Source: Synchiropus splendidus (lineage: Eukaryota; Chordata; Actinopteri; Syngnathiformes; Callionymidae). From it: a DNA stretch of 64,000 nt. Positions 31,831 through 41,429 of the stretch are shown piece after piece. Made by a program: the position numbers and the translations under genes. The stretch spans positions 15,232,501-15,296,500 of the forward strand of contig NC_071347.1 in assembly GCF_027744825.2 (NCBI RefSeq), in the 5' to 3' direction. The notes beneath the pieces are model-generated. The model made no database searches and had not been told where the DNA came from. It was given only the letters and a program-made list of their open reading frames with translations. How positions within the stretch are numbered: the first letter of the stretch is position 1; each line of letters starts with the position of its first letter.

Positions 31831-34800
31831 TCGGACATAAGCCTTTTGGGTCGTGTTAGTTAGTTAAAATGCAAAAATCACGCAACATTCCTACTAATAA
31901 TGATTCACGGTAGGTGGTCATAATTGGTCCTCCAATCTAACAAAATGAATAATGGCATTAAAAGCACATTTTGGTTACATATTTTACCTTGGTTTAACTC
32001 AAGGTAACAATGTCTCTCTTTAGAGGAGGATGAAATGGAGTTCTGCACCATTAAACCTGAGGTTGGTATCTGGACAAACTTCGACTGCTGGATTCAGCAA
32101 ATGTATTTACCAGCAGTGGCGTTTGATAAGTTCGAACTCCTGCCAGCGTGTGTCCAACTTGAGCATGCGGCAGAGAGTTCATGATGGTGTCAGACATGAA
32201 TCTTTCACCCCAAGTGCTTTATCCGCTCTTTAATTATTCAAAGCGAAGCCCTAGCTGTTGTTCTGTAGGCAACGTGTACATGGCTTTAAGCCCCCTATGT
32301 GCCTCCTCTCCATCCCAGTCTCCACTTCTCTCCATCTCCCACTCCACCTCGCCAATCGTGTCTTATTTCAGACTCTCTGTTTCTCCTCTCTCTCTCTCTC
32401 TCTATGCTCACTGGCCCTGAAATATTACACATTATGCCGCTTTGTTGATCCCCGTTCAGCGCTACACCCTGAATCCGAGCACATTGTAAACGATATGATG
32501 ATTCCCTCACAGGCAACGCTCTTATTTCCCACTGTAAAGGTTGTAAAGAAAGAAAAGCAACAATTCCATTTCATTTAGCGCTTAATCCGTGAATAAACAT
32601 TCCCCAAAAAAACCAAAACAATCCTGAAAGTAAATCAGGCTTTAAGAATGATTTGAAAGGCACATGACTTTTATAAATAAAAGGGATTGATCTAAATCCT
32701 GACTTGAAGAAATCTGATTTGCTTAGAAGCCAACCCTGCTGAAGGAGTCAACTGGAGGTCACCAGTGGTTTCCGGCTCAGTGAGTATGCATATGTGCAAG
32801 GGAACGCTAGAATATGCATGACTGCTATTAACTTTGTCTTTAACCAGCCCTGCACGTAGCGTAGCTCTCTATCAGACCGCTTCATCATTGACGGAGCCTC
32901 AAATACAATTTTTAGGAAATTAAATCCCTGCTGCAGTGGCGACACATGACGGCAAAAACCCACACGGCAACCTGGCGGCGCAATTTTGGGAGATTACACA
33001 AGCAAGTGACGCGCTGACCTACATAAGATTGGGTTGGTGACGGCTCCCTCTTTGGCGTCAGTGAAGCGTTAGCTGTATGTTATTGTGCCAGTGTTGGGCC
33101 AACAAACATGGTCGAATCACAAAGCTGATCTGATCCTGTTTAGAGCCGCGCAGCAAACGTGGAATCTACTCTCCACATTTTGTTTCCATTTGAAGTAGTA
33201 GTAGGCTTACAGATTACTGAGCCGCGTTTATGTTCCTCAAATAATGCTTTTAGACTAATACATTTCTGAAACAATGGAGTATAAAATCATGAAACAAATA
33301 TCAACTTTCATTTTATTCTTATTATTTCTCAATGTGAAAAATAGTTTTATTTATTTATTTCTAAATTTTAAAAAAATCTGTTTTTAGTTTAACAACCCAA
33401 TAATAATAATATTTTTCTACATAACATTTTTATTTTATTTATTTTTATTTTCGTGTAACGTGGTGATGCATTACAACAACATATATACTGATTTTAGAAG
33501 TGTTGTTTTTTTATTGCTAATACTTATACGGATTTGCAGATAAACAGTGCATCAGCGTTGCATGAATTTTGCTTATGTCATCCTTAAGTTCGAATTTTGG
33601 CAATAGAATCCCACAACTGCACAGCAGGCATCAAGAAGAATAGTAATCATTCAGAAAAACATGCACTTGAGTGCAATTCTACTACTGTAGATCACTGCAT
33701 GCTAAAGCTACTAATGGTAAGAATATCATAACATGGACCAGCAAATCTTATGGCCTTGTGACACGTGCATCAAAAAGTTAAAATGTAGCATGCCTGCAAT
33801 GTCATACATCAAGGACCATTTAAGAAAAGCAGCAACAGTTTTGGAAGAGTTATAGCTTAAATACCAAACAAAAAGTGTATTTCTACATGAACACAGTCAA
33901 GACAGTAGACCAGAGGTCAGATTGACAGTTGCCACGGCAACAATGAATGTGCAGCATCAAACTAGATGATAACAAAAAAGTGTGGTCAGTAACCCGCCAT
34001 GGTTCCATTGTTTACAGATAATATTGGGTTAGTGTACTGGCTGCATCAGCCTTGCTCTCACAGGTACTGACCACTGCACAGCAAGTGTGATGCACAACAT
34101 CAACATTCCTTTACTGACCCCCCTTCCTTCAGTACACTACACATGGTTACTCAATAGTGATGTCCAGTTTAGTAAGAGTCCAGTGACATTTAGTGTTGAA
34201 TTAGCAGGTTGCAAGACTCCGTGCTCAACCGCTCACCCTCCACGATGGCGTCCAAACCACTGGAAGTCATCCCAAGAACAGTTACAAGAGAGATTGACAG
34301 GACATAAAACCTCCGTGCGTACTAGCATACGCCTTCCCTCTTTTGGGGACTGCAGGAACATTGCGCGGCAACACAGAAACCAGAATCTTGTCAGGGTGGA
34401 GAGAAGCGATGTTAACTTTGGGTTACATGAGCGGATGTGACTTTTCAAGTGTTGTGCACTCAAGCTGCCCCAGTCGTCCCCAGCTGTTTTCAGCTTTGCT
34501 GCTCAGGACTGAAGGTCTAACAAATTCTCATTGCAGATCACACACAGTCTCCACCAGTCAGTGTGGGATAAAACCTAAATTCCCCACGTGGAGCCGTGAG
34601 AGCCGACACTGAGCTCCCACTAGAATCTTCTGAAAAATAGAAAGAAAATTACCTCTTAAAATTCACTTTTTTAACTGTATGAGATCAATATCACTGCATC
34701 CTTTAATGTAGCCATCATCATAATGTAACACATAATATTATAAAATGATCTGTGCGTATAATTTTACACTACGCAGTGGGTACGGCTTATTTTATTGTCT

Positions 34801-35440
34801 TTGACATGCGAAACACTGATATATTAGTAACCCTCACTTACACTGACACCATGTCTGTTATGTTGCAGGAGCAAGACAGTCAGCTAAACCTGTGTTTTGG
34901 ACGACTTACATCGATTAAAGGAGCTGCTTTATCTATTAAAATAAAGTAGGATATCCATGGCTAACAAGAATGACACTATGCAGTGACAAAACAGACAAAT
35001 TCTCAAGTAAAAAATATTTTTCACAATTCACAACACAGATCACAATTGTTCTCATATTTCTGGCCAAACCTTCAGCATTTTTTTGCATCTTCTGTCGTCC
35101 TAAAATCCAGTATCAATCATGAAAATAACTCACTACAATAAATCCATCTTGGGATGTTCCTCTCGTTAATGTCTCGATGTAAAAACAGAAAATAAAGCAC
35201 TAAAGTTGGCGCAGACCAATAGCCCCATCTAGCGCCCAGTGGTTATCACCGCACAACATTTTTTTGTGAACTTTTGACCTTTGCGCCCACAGTCCACTTA
35301 CAATAGATTAGGTATTTGTGTGTTTGTGAGTGGTCTTGAGGTGGTACAAGATGTTTGAATATTCAAAATAAATGAAGTGATATATTGTCTATTCATGTTT
35401 GTTGATAAATTTGTGGTATTGGCCTCCAGCTAAATCCAAG
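31831..35440. other. Intergenic, nothing recognised
   Basis: A CT run lies at 32385-32402, AT-rich sequence at 33290-33500. ORFs up to 117 codons (34087-34440) have no family features and opposed ORFs overlap them. Some repeat-free stretches (32200-32260, 32690-32840) could be regulatory, without firm evidence. Confidence 0.45.
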
Positions 35441-35454
35441 GCGATGCATATATT

Positions 35455-35650
35455 TGTTACTGGGGTTGGAGTACGTCCCGGCTACTGAGGGCAATAGGCA
35501 GGACACCCTGGACAGGAGGCCTGGGAGACTAGAGTGAAAGGCCTTCTCATCTAATGTACTCCAAGCTCCTCAATGAACCTCACAAGACCAAGATTTGCTG
35601 TAATCTGGAATCGAACCTGCAACCTCATTGCAGTCTGGGACCTCGTAATG
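35455..35650 (+). repeat. Dispersed teleost repeat E, internally deleted copy
   Basis: The left half has ggaggcctggg preceded by ggcaggacaccctggacagg, as at 47730. The right half has ggaatcgaacctgcaacctc, typical of the end of the same repeat. The middle (gggaggaaacc) is missing or unrecognisable. The tcgaacc box makes it look tRNA-like, but there is no cloverleaf. Confidence 0.6.
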
Positions 35651-35699
35651 GACCTGGTCATATTTCACCACGGGAAAATGACTTTTGAGTCAAACAAAC

Positions 35700-36050
35700 A
35701 GACTCAAATGTAAGGCTTCTTTTGGAGTGAACCAAAGCTTCACCCTCCGAAACACTAGGTGTCAGTAGCGCGTCACCGTGCTCCAATTTCCCGAGGTGAA
35801 AAAGAAGTCGGCGAAGCCTCTAACAGTGAACGTGCGGACTTATGGAACTGTGTTAACTGGAGGTAAACAGGCTGGTAACGGCGATTAACAGTTATCAGGA
35901 GCACGAACACCGCATCTGCTAACCTGCTGTTGAAGCGGCGTGTTTGCGGTTCAACGCTTAACTGACGAACTTGACGGTCATGGCTGCTGTCCGCACTTGT
36001 CTCGTGACGTCATTGACTTTTAAATTCCCAAATTTAAGTCAGTAAAGTCG
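35700..36050 (+). promoter_or_regulatory. lysmd4: Probable lysmd4 promoter and non-coding first exon
   Basis: The segment is the most CpG-rich stretch upstream of lysmd4 (cggcgaagcc, gaacgtgcgg, gaagcggcgtgtttgcgg). A good donor, ctggag|gtaaac, is at 35862/35863. Joining it to the acceptor before the start codon (ctgcctgcag, exon from 36438) would give an entirely 5'-untranslated first exon and a 575-bp intron. No TATA box is obvious. Exact exon borders are a guess; transcript data would decide. Confidence 0.45.
36005..36012. promoter_or_regulatory. Perfect CRE/ATF site TGACGTCA
   Basis: A full palindromic TGACGTCA lies 434 bp upstream of the lysmd4 start codon, inside the CpG-rich block. 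CREB/ATF proteins bind this octamer in many housekeeping promoters. Function here is inferred. Confidence 0.5.
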
Positions 36051-36445
36051 CCGTTTATCTTGTTTGGTGAACGTTCAGATGAAAATACATGTAAGCATCG
36101 AGTGCATCCTGTATTCAGAGTAAAAGACGCGTTCCACACTTTAGCACGAGCGCTTGTGTGTAGCGCCATCTTTTGTCGGCAAAGTTTAACTGGGAAGTCG
36201 ATAAGTAACAGTGATCTAATGCAGATGCTCCGTCAACGGAACAGTCTCTTTCACTACACTTGTCTTCCAATGTTGTGGTAAAAACCAAGACCCAAAAGCT
36301 CCAGTTTCATGTGCAGCTCATGTGTCTCTTACGTTTAGTTATTATATTTCACATCCTAAGTGGAGTATCTGTCTGATGAATATGGAATGGTTTGTTGTCA
36401 ACATGACTACAACTGTGGCCTAACCTTCTGCCTGCAGGCTGAGTC

Positions 36446-37277
36446 ATGCGGCGAGGGGAGAGCGGCCCCCGAGCCTTCCAGGCTCCTGTGGACGTCCACG
36501 CCAGTGCTGACGGTCAGGTGTACATGTTCAAGAGCAGGCAGGATCAGTCTGCTGTGTCCTCAGATGAGGAGGAGGACGATGAGGAGGAAGAGGTCAGTGG
36601 CATGGAGATGAGGACTCGGGCTCCACTGGACCAGGACAGGCCCCTCAACGTGGAGTTACTGGAGAAGGAAGTGTTAGATGGTGACAATCTGAACAACCTT
36701 GCGTTGAAATACGGCTGTAAGGTGAGTCAGCAGATCGTGAGCTCCAACCTCCTCTGACCTAAACCCAGCTTTCGGTCCACAGGTCGCTGATTTGAAGCGG
36801 GTCAACAATCTCATGCACGAGCAGGACTTATTTGCGCTGAAATCCATCAAAATCCCCGTTCAGAAGCACAGTTTTTTAATGGAGGAGTTCCTGGACGTTC
36901 ATGAAGAAGCCTCTCCGGCCGTGCGAGGGCATCCGTCAGGCCGAGCCAGAAGCCAGCAGCATCTTCCTGAGGTCACAGACTTTCTAATGGAGGTGGACAA
37001 TGATATCGAGAAATTGATCCAGGACTCAGGGGATCACAGTTTCTTCAGTTTCTCTAAGGAAAAGCAGCGGTTTGCCAAGAAAGCGCAGGGCCTTATGTGT
37101 CCCGGCGCCGACTGGGGCATCCACTGGTGGAACGCCGTGATCGCCATGTTCCTCATCGTCATCGTCCTGCCCTTGTTCTACGTGATTTACTTCAAAACCA
37201 AATCCAGCGAGGAGGCCCTCGCTGGGCACACGTTACAACCGGCATCTGCCTCGAACAGCACAGGGAAGGACGTATAG
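36446..37277 (+). CDS. lysmd4: LysM domain-containing protein 4 (two coding exons)
   Basis: The coding sequence joins 36446-36721 and 36783-37277, giving 256 residues. The start is fixed by an in-frame TGA at 36440-36442, just after the splice acceptor, and by alignment of the N-terminus with vertebrate LYSMD4 (MR..., FQ.P, VYMFK, then an acidic serine patch). Residues 35-50 are acidic (SSDEEEDDEEEEV). The LysM domain spans about 71-118: LEKEVLDGDNLNNLALKYGC then KVADLKRVNNLMHEQDLFAL and KSIKIPV, the conserved carbohydrate-binding-type fold. Residues 152-190 hold a DFLMEVDNDIEKLIQ segment typical of LYSMD3/4. GADWGIHWWNAV precedes one membrane helix (about 209-229, IAMFLIVIVLPLFYVIYF), followed by a short tail rich in S/T. 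It is a single-pass membrane protein. LYSMD3, its paralogue, has been linked to chitin sensing, but the role of LYSMD4 is not established. It is shorter than the roughly 296-residue human protein, mainly between LysM and the helix. Confidence 0.95.
36722..36782 (+). other. lysmd4: lysmd4 coding intron (61 bp, GT-AG, phase 0)
   Basis: The donor is taag|gtgagt and the acceptor tcggtccacag|gtcgctg. It falls between Lys92 and Val93, inside the LysM domain (YGCK|VADLK), so that unspliced reading stops at TGA 36756-36758 after SSNLL. At 61 bp it is near the lower size limit for vertebrate introns. Confidence 0.95.
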
Positions 37278-37655
37278 GAGGGTCTCCCAACACGACCATA
37301 AAAGGTGGAGCAGGTCCGAAAACAAAACCCTGCCGATAAGAAATAATAAGCAATAACAACACACTACTTACCAAAAGCACTCACCTATAATGCATCATTA
37401 GTTCATTCATAAAACGTTTTAAGGCATGGATAAGTCAAAGGAAATTTATGGCAAGCTTTATAAAGCATTACGAGTTGTGCACTTAATCTAGATATTAGGA
37501 CTTAAGTCTTATTATCCATAAGAAACATTGTCATAAGCTGTCATGCATGGTTATGAACATTCATGACGTCTTCTATAGAGCCATATAAATGCATTATGAT
37601 GTCTTATAAGTGTACTGATAATGCATTATAGACCTTCATATGAAGTGTAACCAAG
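37278..37655 (+). repeat. lysmd4 3' flank with a 'gcattata' repeat
   Basis: From about 37385 to 37650 the sequence has cataatgcatc-type words repeated in both orientations (tataatgcatcatta, tttataaagcattacg, aaatgcattatgatg, gataatgcattatagacc, ending catatgaagtgtaacc). This looks like a common fish interspersed repeat with internal TATAATGCATTATA palindromes. It probably lies in the lysmd4 3'-UTR or just beyond it. Confidence 0.5.
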
Positions 37656-38413
37656 CACTCAGTCCACACTTGAAGTTTAAACCCACAACAATTCATTTTC
37701 ACTCAATTTAAAAGCTTGCTTGACCCAGGAATTGTTCATTGTTGACGGAGGTTACGACGCATTATGGTGAATCCATCCCAATGTCTTATCAACTGCCAAT
37801 GAAAAACTTCACCTTTTTAATCCGAAACCTACTCTTGATTTGTCTTCAAATGAATCAACTAAAAACGATACTTATCTCACCTGTTATGACTAAATAATGG
37901 TGTATATCTGGAGGCTTTCTTATTTTAATGGTTGCACAGATAGTGCCTTATCAACTTTCACTTGAGTACTACCAGTACTACCTTGCATATGTGTGTTCTC
38001 CTTTTCTAAATAATAGTGACAAGCACAAGGAAATATCTTCTGCTTCAAACCGACTTGTTACTACCTTTAAATCTGTCTGGGCTTCTTTCGCTACAAGGCA
38101 CCAGGTGGCGGCCATTGTTTCAGGTACAGTAGCAAAAAATGTGGTGGAGCGCATTCATTCATCTCTGCACAATAACGGATCATTTTATGGTACGAAACAG
38201 ACATTTTTAAATGTGTGACTTTTTGGAATCTCTTTTAAGCTTGCGTTGTTGGTTTTGTGTTGTGATATCAACTTCAGGGCAAAAGTGTAGATTGTGTTTA
38301 CAGGAAAAAAAAATGTCGTGCAATATGCTTGTAGTTGATTTCACTTTGCACTTTGGATACTATTAACATCTCAGGTCATCTGCAACTAATTTTACCAAGT
38401 GCCTAAATCGTGT

Positions 38414-38416
<3 letters not shown>
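37656..38416. other. lysmd4 3' flank, no other feature seen
   Basis: No supported exon. The 96-codon ORF at 37928-38218 has no family features; the segment cttcaaaccgacttgttact, then aggcaccaggtggcggccat may be transposon-derived. No AATAAA was found between the stop codon and here. Confidence 0.35.

Positions 38417-38470
<54 letters not shown>
38417..38470. repeat. (TA)n microsatellite
   Basis: An uninterrupted run of about 27 AT dinucleotides. Confidence 0.97.
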
Positions 38471-38474
<4 letters not shown>

Positions 38475-38522
38475 TCTGTTTCATTCAATTTGGACAGTAA
38501 ATAATGTGAACTTTGCCAAGTT

Positions 38523-38528
38523 TAATAA
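38523..38528 (+). terminator. Possible polyadenylation signal AATAAA
   Basis: The first canonical AATAAA downstream of the lysmd4 stop codon (in agtttaataaacattggg), 1.25 kb away. A TTGTGTTACTGTT stretch follows within 30 bases. A second AATAAA is at 38789-38794. Use of either is unproven; a variant signal nearer the stop is equally possible. Confidence 0.25.
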
Positions 38529-38529
38529 A

Positions 38530-39423
38530 CATTGGGTACATTTGTGTTACTGTTGGATTGACTTCATTGTTTCAGTCCACACCATGCTACTTCTTTTTTT
38601 AAAACGCCAGAGTAGTAGCCACATTTTGGTGCCCGCACCACCTTGTTGTGGCATGATATCATAGACATTCAGTGAAAACAAATTGGCAGGCGTCAACAAA
38701 CCTACAACATTCAGTTCAATTTCCCTGAATGAAAACAGACTGGGTTTGCATATTAAAGTCTCTAGATTCGTATGGAATCACAAGCTGCAATAAAGATAAT
38801 AATCATACTAAGAAGCCAGTTCTCGACATACAAAGACCAAAAACTACTGTCTATACAGGAAGAGCTTTAAGTCATGATAGGTTTTAGGTCCGTCAAATTT
38901 TAAATCAGACTAAAGCTGGGATCTGCAGAGAGTCAACGTCGAATTGAGACTGAAGTGCATTCTCAATTGTTAACACAAGATGGCAGCGTTTCACATCATT
39001 AAAATACACGCAGAATTAGCAATACGCTTATGGACCATTCAGTGGATCACTATGTCATGTATATGGTAAGGACTTTATCTTTGGACGTCCTCATTCAACT
39101 GCGTTGATCTGGAAAAGATGAAGGTCGGAAAAAGTCTTAAAACATTTCAATTCTAAACACCTATTTCCTGCCAATAGCCGGAGGTCAAGAAAGAGGCACT
39201 GGCCCCTGAAAAGCCAATGCAACAACCTATTTTTGGGCACCTCATCTGACCTACAACTAGAAAACCTCACCAGAGAGACACACAGGAATCATTCTGACAG
39301 GACTTCAGAACCACCTCAAATGGCTTCTCATGATGCAGTGGAGTATCAAGTCACGGGGTCCACTGACCTCTGGATTCACTTCACACATGCACATGGTCTT
39401 AAGAAACGTCTCCACCTGGGGAT
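38530..39423. other. Intergenic, nothing recognised
   Basis: No gene or repeat recognised. Confidence 0.4.
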
Positions 39424-39958
39424 TTTTACTTTGAGAACATTCCAATTTTTTTACATTTTACTTTGAAAACATGGTACTTTTTTTACATTTTACTTTGAGA
39501 ACATGCTACTTTTTTACATTTTACTTCGAGAACATGCTACTTTTTTTACATTTTACTTTGAGAACACGCTACTTTTTTACATTTTACTTTGAGAATATGG
39601 TACTTTTTTTGCATTGTACTTTGAGGACACGCTACTTTTTCACATTTTACTTTGAGAATATGCTACATTTTTTCCATTTTACTTTGAGAACATGGTACTT
39701 TTTTTACATTTTACTTTGAGAACATGGTACTTTTTTTTGCATTGTACTTTGAGGACACGCTACTTTTTCACATTGTACTTTGAGGAAACGCTACTTTTTT
39801 TACATTTTATTTTGAGAACATGGTACTTTTTTTTACATTTTTCTTTGAGAACATGGTACTTTTTTTGCATTGTACTTTGAGGATACGCTACTTTTTCACA
39901 TTTTACTTTGAGAACATGCTACTTTTTTTACATTTTACTTTGAGGACATGCTAGTTTT
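39424..39958. repeat. Minisatellite, unit 31-33 bp, about 16 copies
   Basis: The unit reads actttgagaacatgctactt followed by a T run and acatttt. Spacing between ctttga words is 32, 32, 31 and 33 bp in the first units. Two main variants alternate: gaacatg(c/g)tac with acatttta, and gaggacacgctac with gcattgta/cacattgta. Copies are 85-95% alike by eye. It makes long hydrophobic ORFs (FLHFTLRTRYFFTFYFENML) that are artefacts. Confidence 0.93.
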
Positions 39959-40320
39959 TGTTTTTTTTTTTTACTTCTTAACATTCAGGACATGCTACTA
40001 ATCATGGTGAGAGCAACGTGAAATTAAAACATTTGCAATAACAAATGGCCAAACAATGGACCACAGAGCTACACCATACTTCACATAGATGATATACCCA
40101 CGGTCCAAAAGACGAGAAGCATACGCACAAATAAAGATGTTATTAAAATTGGTCATATGTTGACTCAACTGCATATATAAATGTTGAAGAATATACAAAC
40201 ATGACGACGTTTGAAAAATAAGTTGCTTCTGAAAGTATTTTGTCAGTGTGGACCAAGCAAATGAGCATCAATATATGATATATACAATATTTATTATCAT
40301 CTGCCTGTTCTTCCAACTGT
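39959..40320. other. Intergenic, nothing recognised
   Basis: No supported feature. Confidence 0.4.
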
Positions 40321-40324
40321 CCTT

Positions 40325-40560
40325 ATCCTTCCACCGTGTCATTCACAGTCTCTCTTCCTTCAACTGACTTTTATTCCTCCTCTCTCCAGTCTCCACCTCT
40401 TCCTCAGCCTCACTACAAATCACTGCATCATCACCAAACATCATTGTCCAAGGAGACTCCTCCCTCAGCTCACCTGTCACTCCTGACTCATCCCTCACCA
40501 CCATGCAACCCACTGTCCTCAAACAAGTCCAGCTCACTGAAGATACTCCACTACTTTCCG
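40325..40560 (-). pseudogene. LINE (L2/Maui-like) reverse-transcriptase remnant
   Basis: Read on the minus strand, 40470-40380 encodes GELREESPWTMMFGDDAVIC followed by SEAEEEVETG. This corresponds to the catalytic block that in intact fish L2-type elements reads WTMMFADDIVICSE, with the two aspartates (DD) still present but Ala changed to Gly before them. The frame continues with no other RT block, so the fragment is short and dead. An independent copy from the RT fossil at 1291-1405. Confidence 0.85.
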
Positions 40561-41354
40561 TCCTTAGAAACAAGAGCAACACACCACCAGGGAGTGACTC
40601 TTCTTCCCCACTTGGACCTGCCAGTCTGATGAAACAATGCAAGTCCCAGACTGATCAATCCAGGAGACTAATGATGCACTTGTCTAGCCAACTTCCCAAT
40701 AACCACAAAAACTCTCACATCTCTGACTGAGAGCCTGAGCACACAAAAGAAACCCCCTCATCCCTGACAGAGGCTGAGCTCTCTGGCTGAGAGTTGCCAG
40801 AGCGCTGACGTGTGCCTCAGTTCCAGGGGTTTTCCCCCGACAAAGAACAAGCGTCGCTCCATCCGTACATGGGTGGAGGGCAAATAGAGTGAAAAGATTC
40901 ATGACCAACCAGAATCTCTGCAGCTTTGAGAAGTTTGCACACTTGAGCGACTGGCAGCGGGCCACTTGGCCAACATAAACAGCCCTAATCCTTTTTCCAA
41001 GGAGCTTTCAGCACTCATCTCTCTGGCACGTCGGCCACTGACTCCAACCCTCTCTCTCGCTGACATTCCTGGAGGTTCTTCTTCTTCTTTTTCTGAGGCG
41101 TCACCAGGAGGCACTGCAGCCCTTTGGAGAGGGCTCTCCTCCAGCTCCACCATTATTCACTGCTCAAGTATGTGGCTTCTTTTGATTTTCCCCCTCAAGC
41201 GAAACAGGTCTCAGTTTTCACCCCTTTCTTTCAGTGGGAATGTGGGCTCAGTTTCACCGCATCATGGTGACCTAAAACCCGCTCACAAGTCAGCTGCCTT
41301 CTCCAATAAGTGTGAGCTGAAGAAGACATTGGGACACAGGCCACTCTCACTCAC

Positions 41355-41358
<4 letters not shown>
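40561..41358. other. Intergenic, nothing recognised
   Basis: Pyrimidine-rich in places, with opposed ORFs (40899-41153 and 40966-41427) that lack family features; the latter runs into the TA microsatellite. Confidence 0.4.

Positions 41359-41426
<68 letters not shown>
41359..41426. repeat. (TA)n microsatellite
   Basis: An uninterrupted run of 34 TA dinucleotides. It gives YIYI-type ORF tails on both strands. Confidence 0.98.

Positions 41427-41429
<3 letters not shown>

Noticed and set aside
35600..35625. tRNA gene suggested by a tcgaacc box
   Set aside because: No acceptor stem or anticodon arm could be built around it; the context is the right end of dispersed repeat E.
36060..36281. 73-aa ORF upstream of lysmd4 as an extra coding exon
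   Set aside because: It is not in a position to join the lysmd4 frame: an in-frame stop lies at 36440-36442 just before the lysmd4 ATG. The peptide has no homology that I recognise.
39471..39880. ORFs with repeated FLHFTLRT peptides as a repeat protein
   Set aside because: The unit length is mostly not a multiple of three and the peptides come from the T-rich minisatellite.
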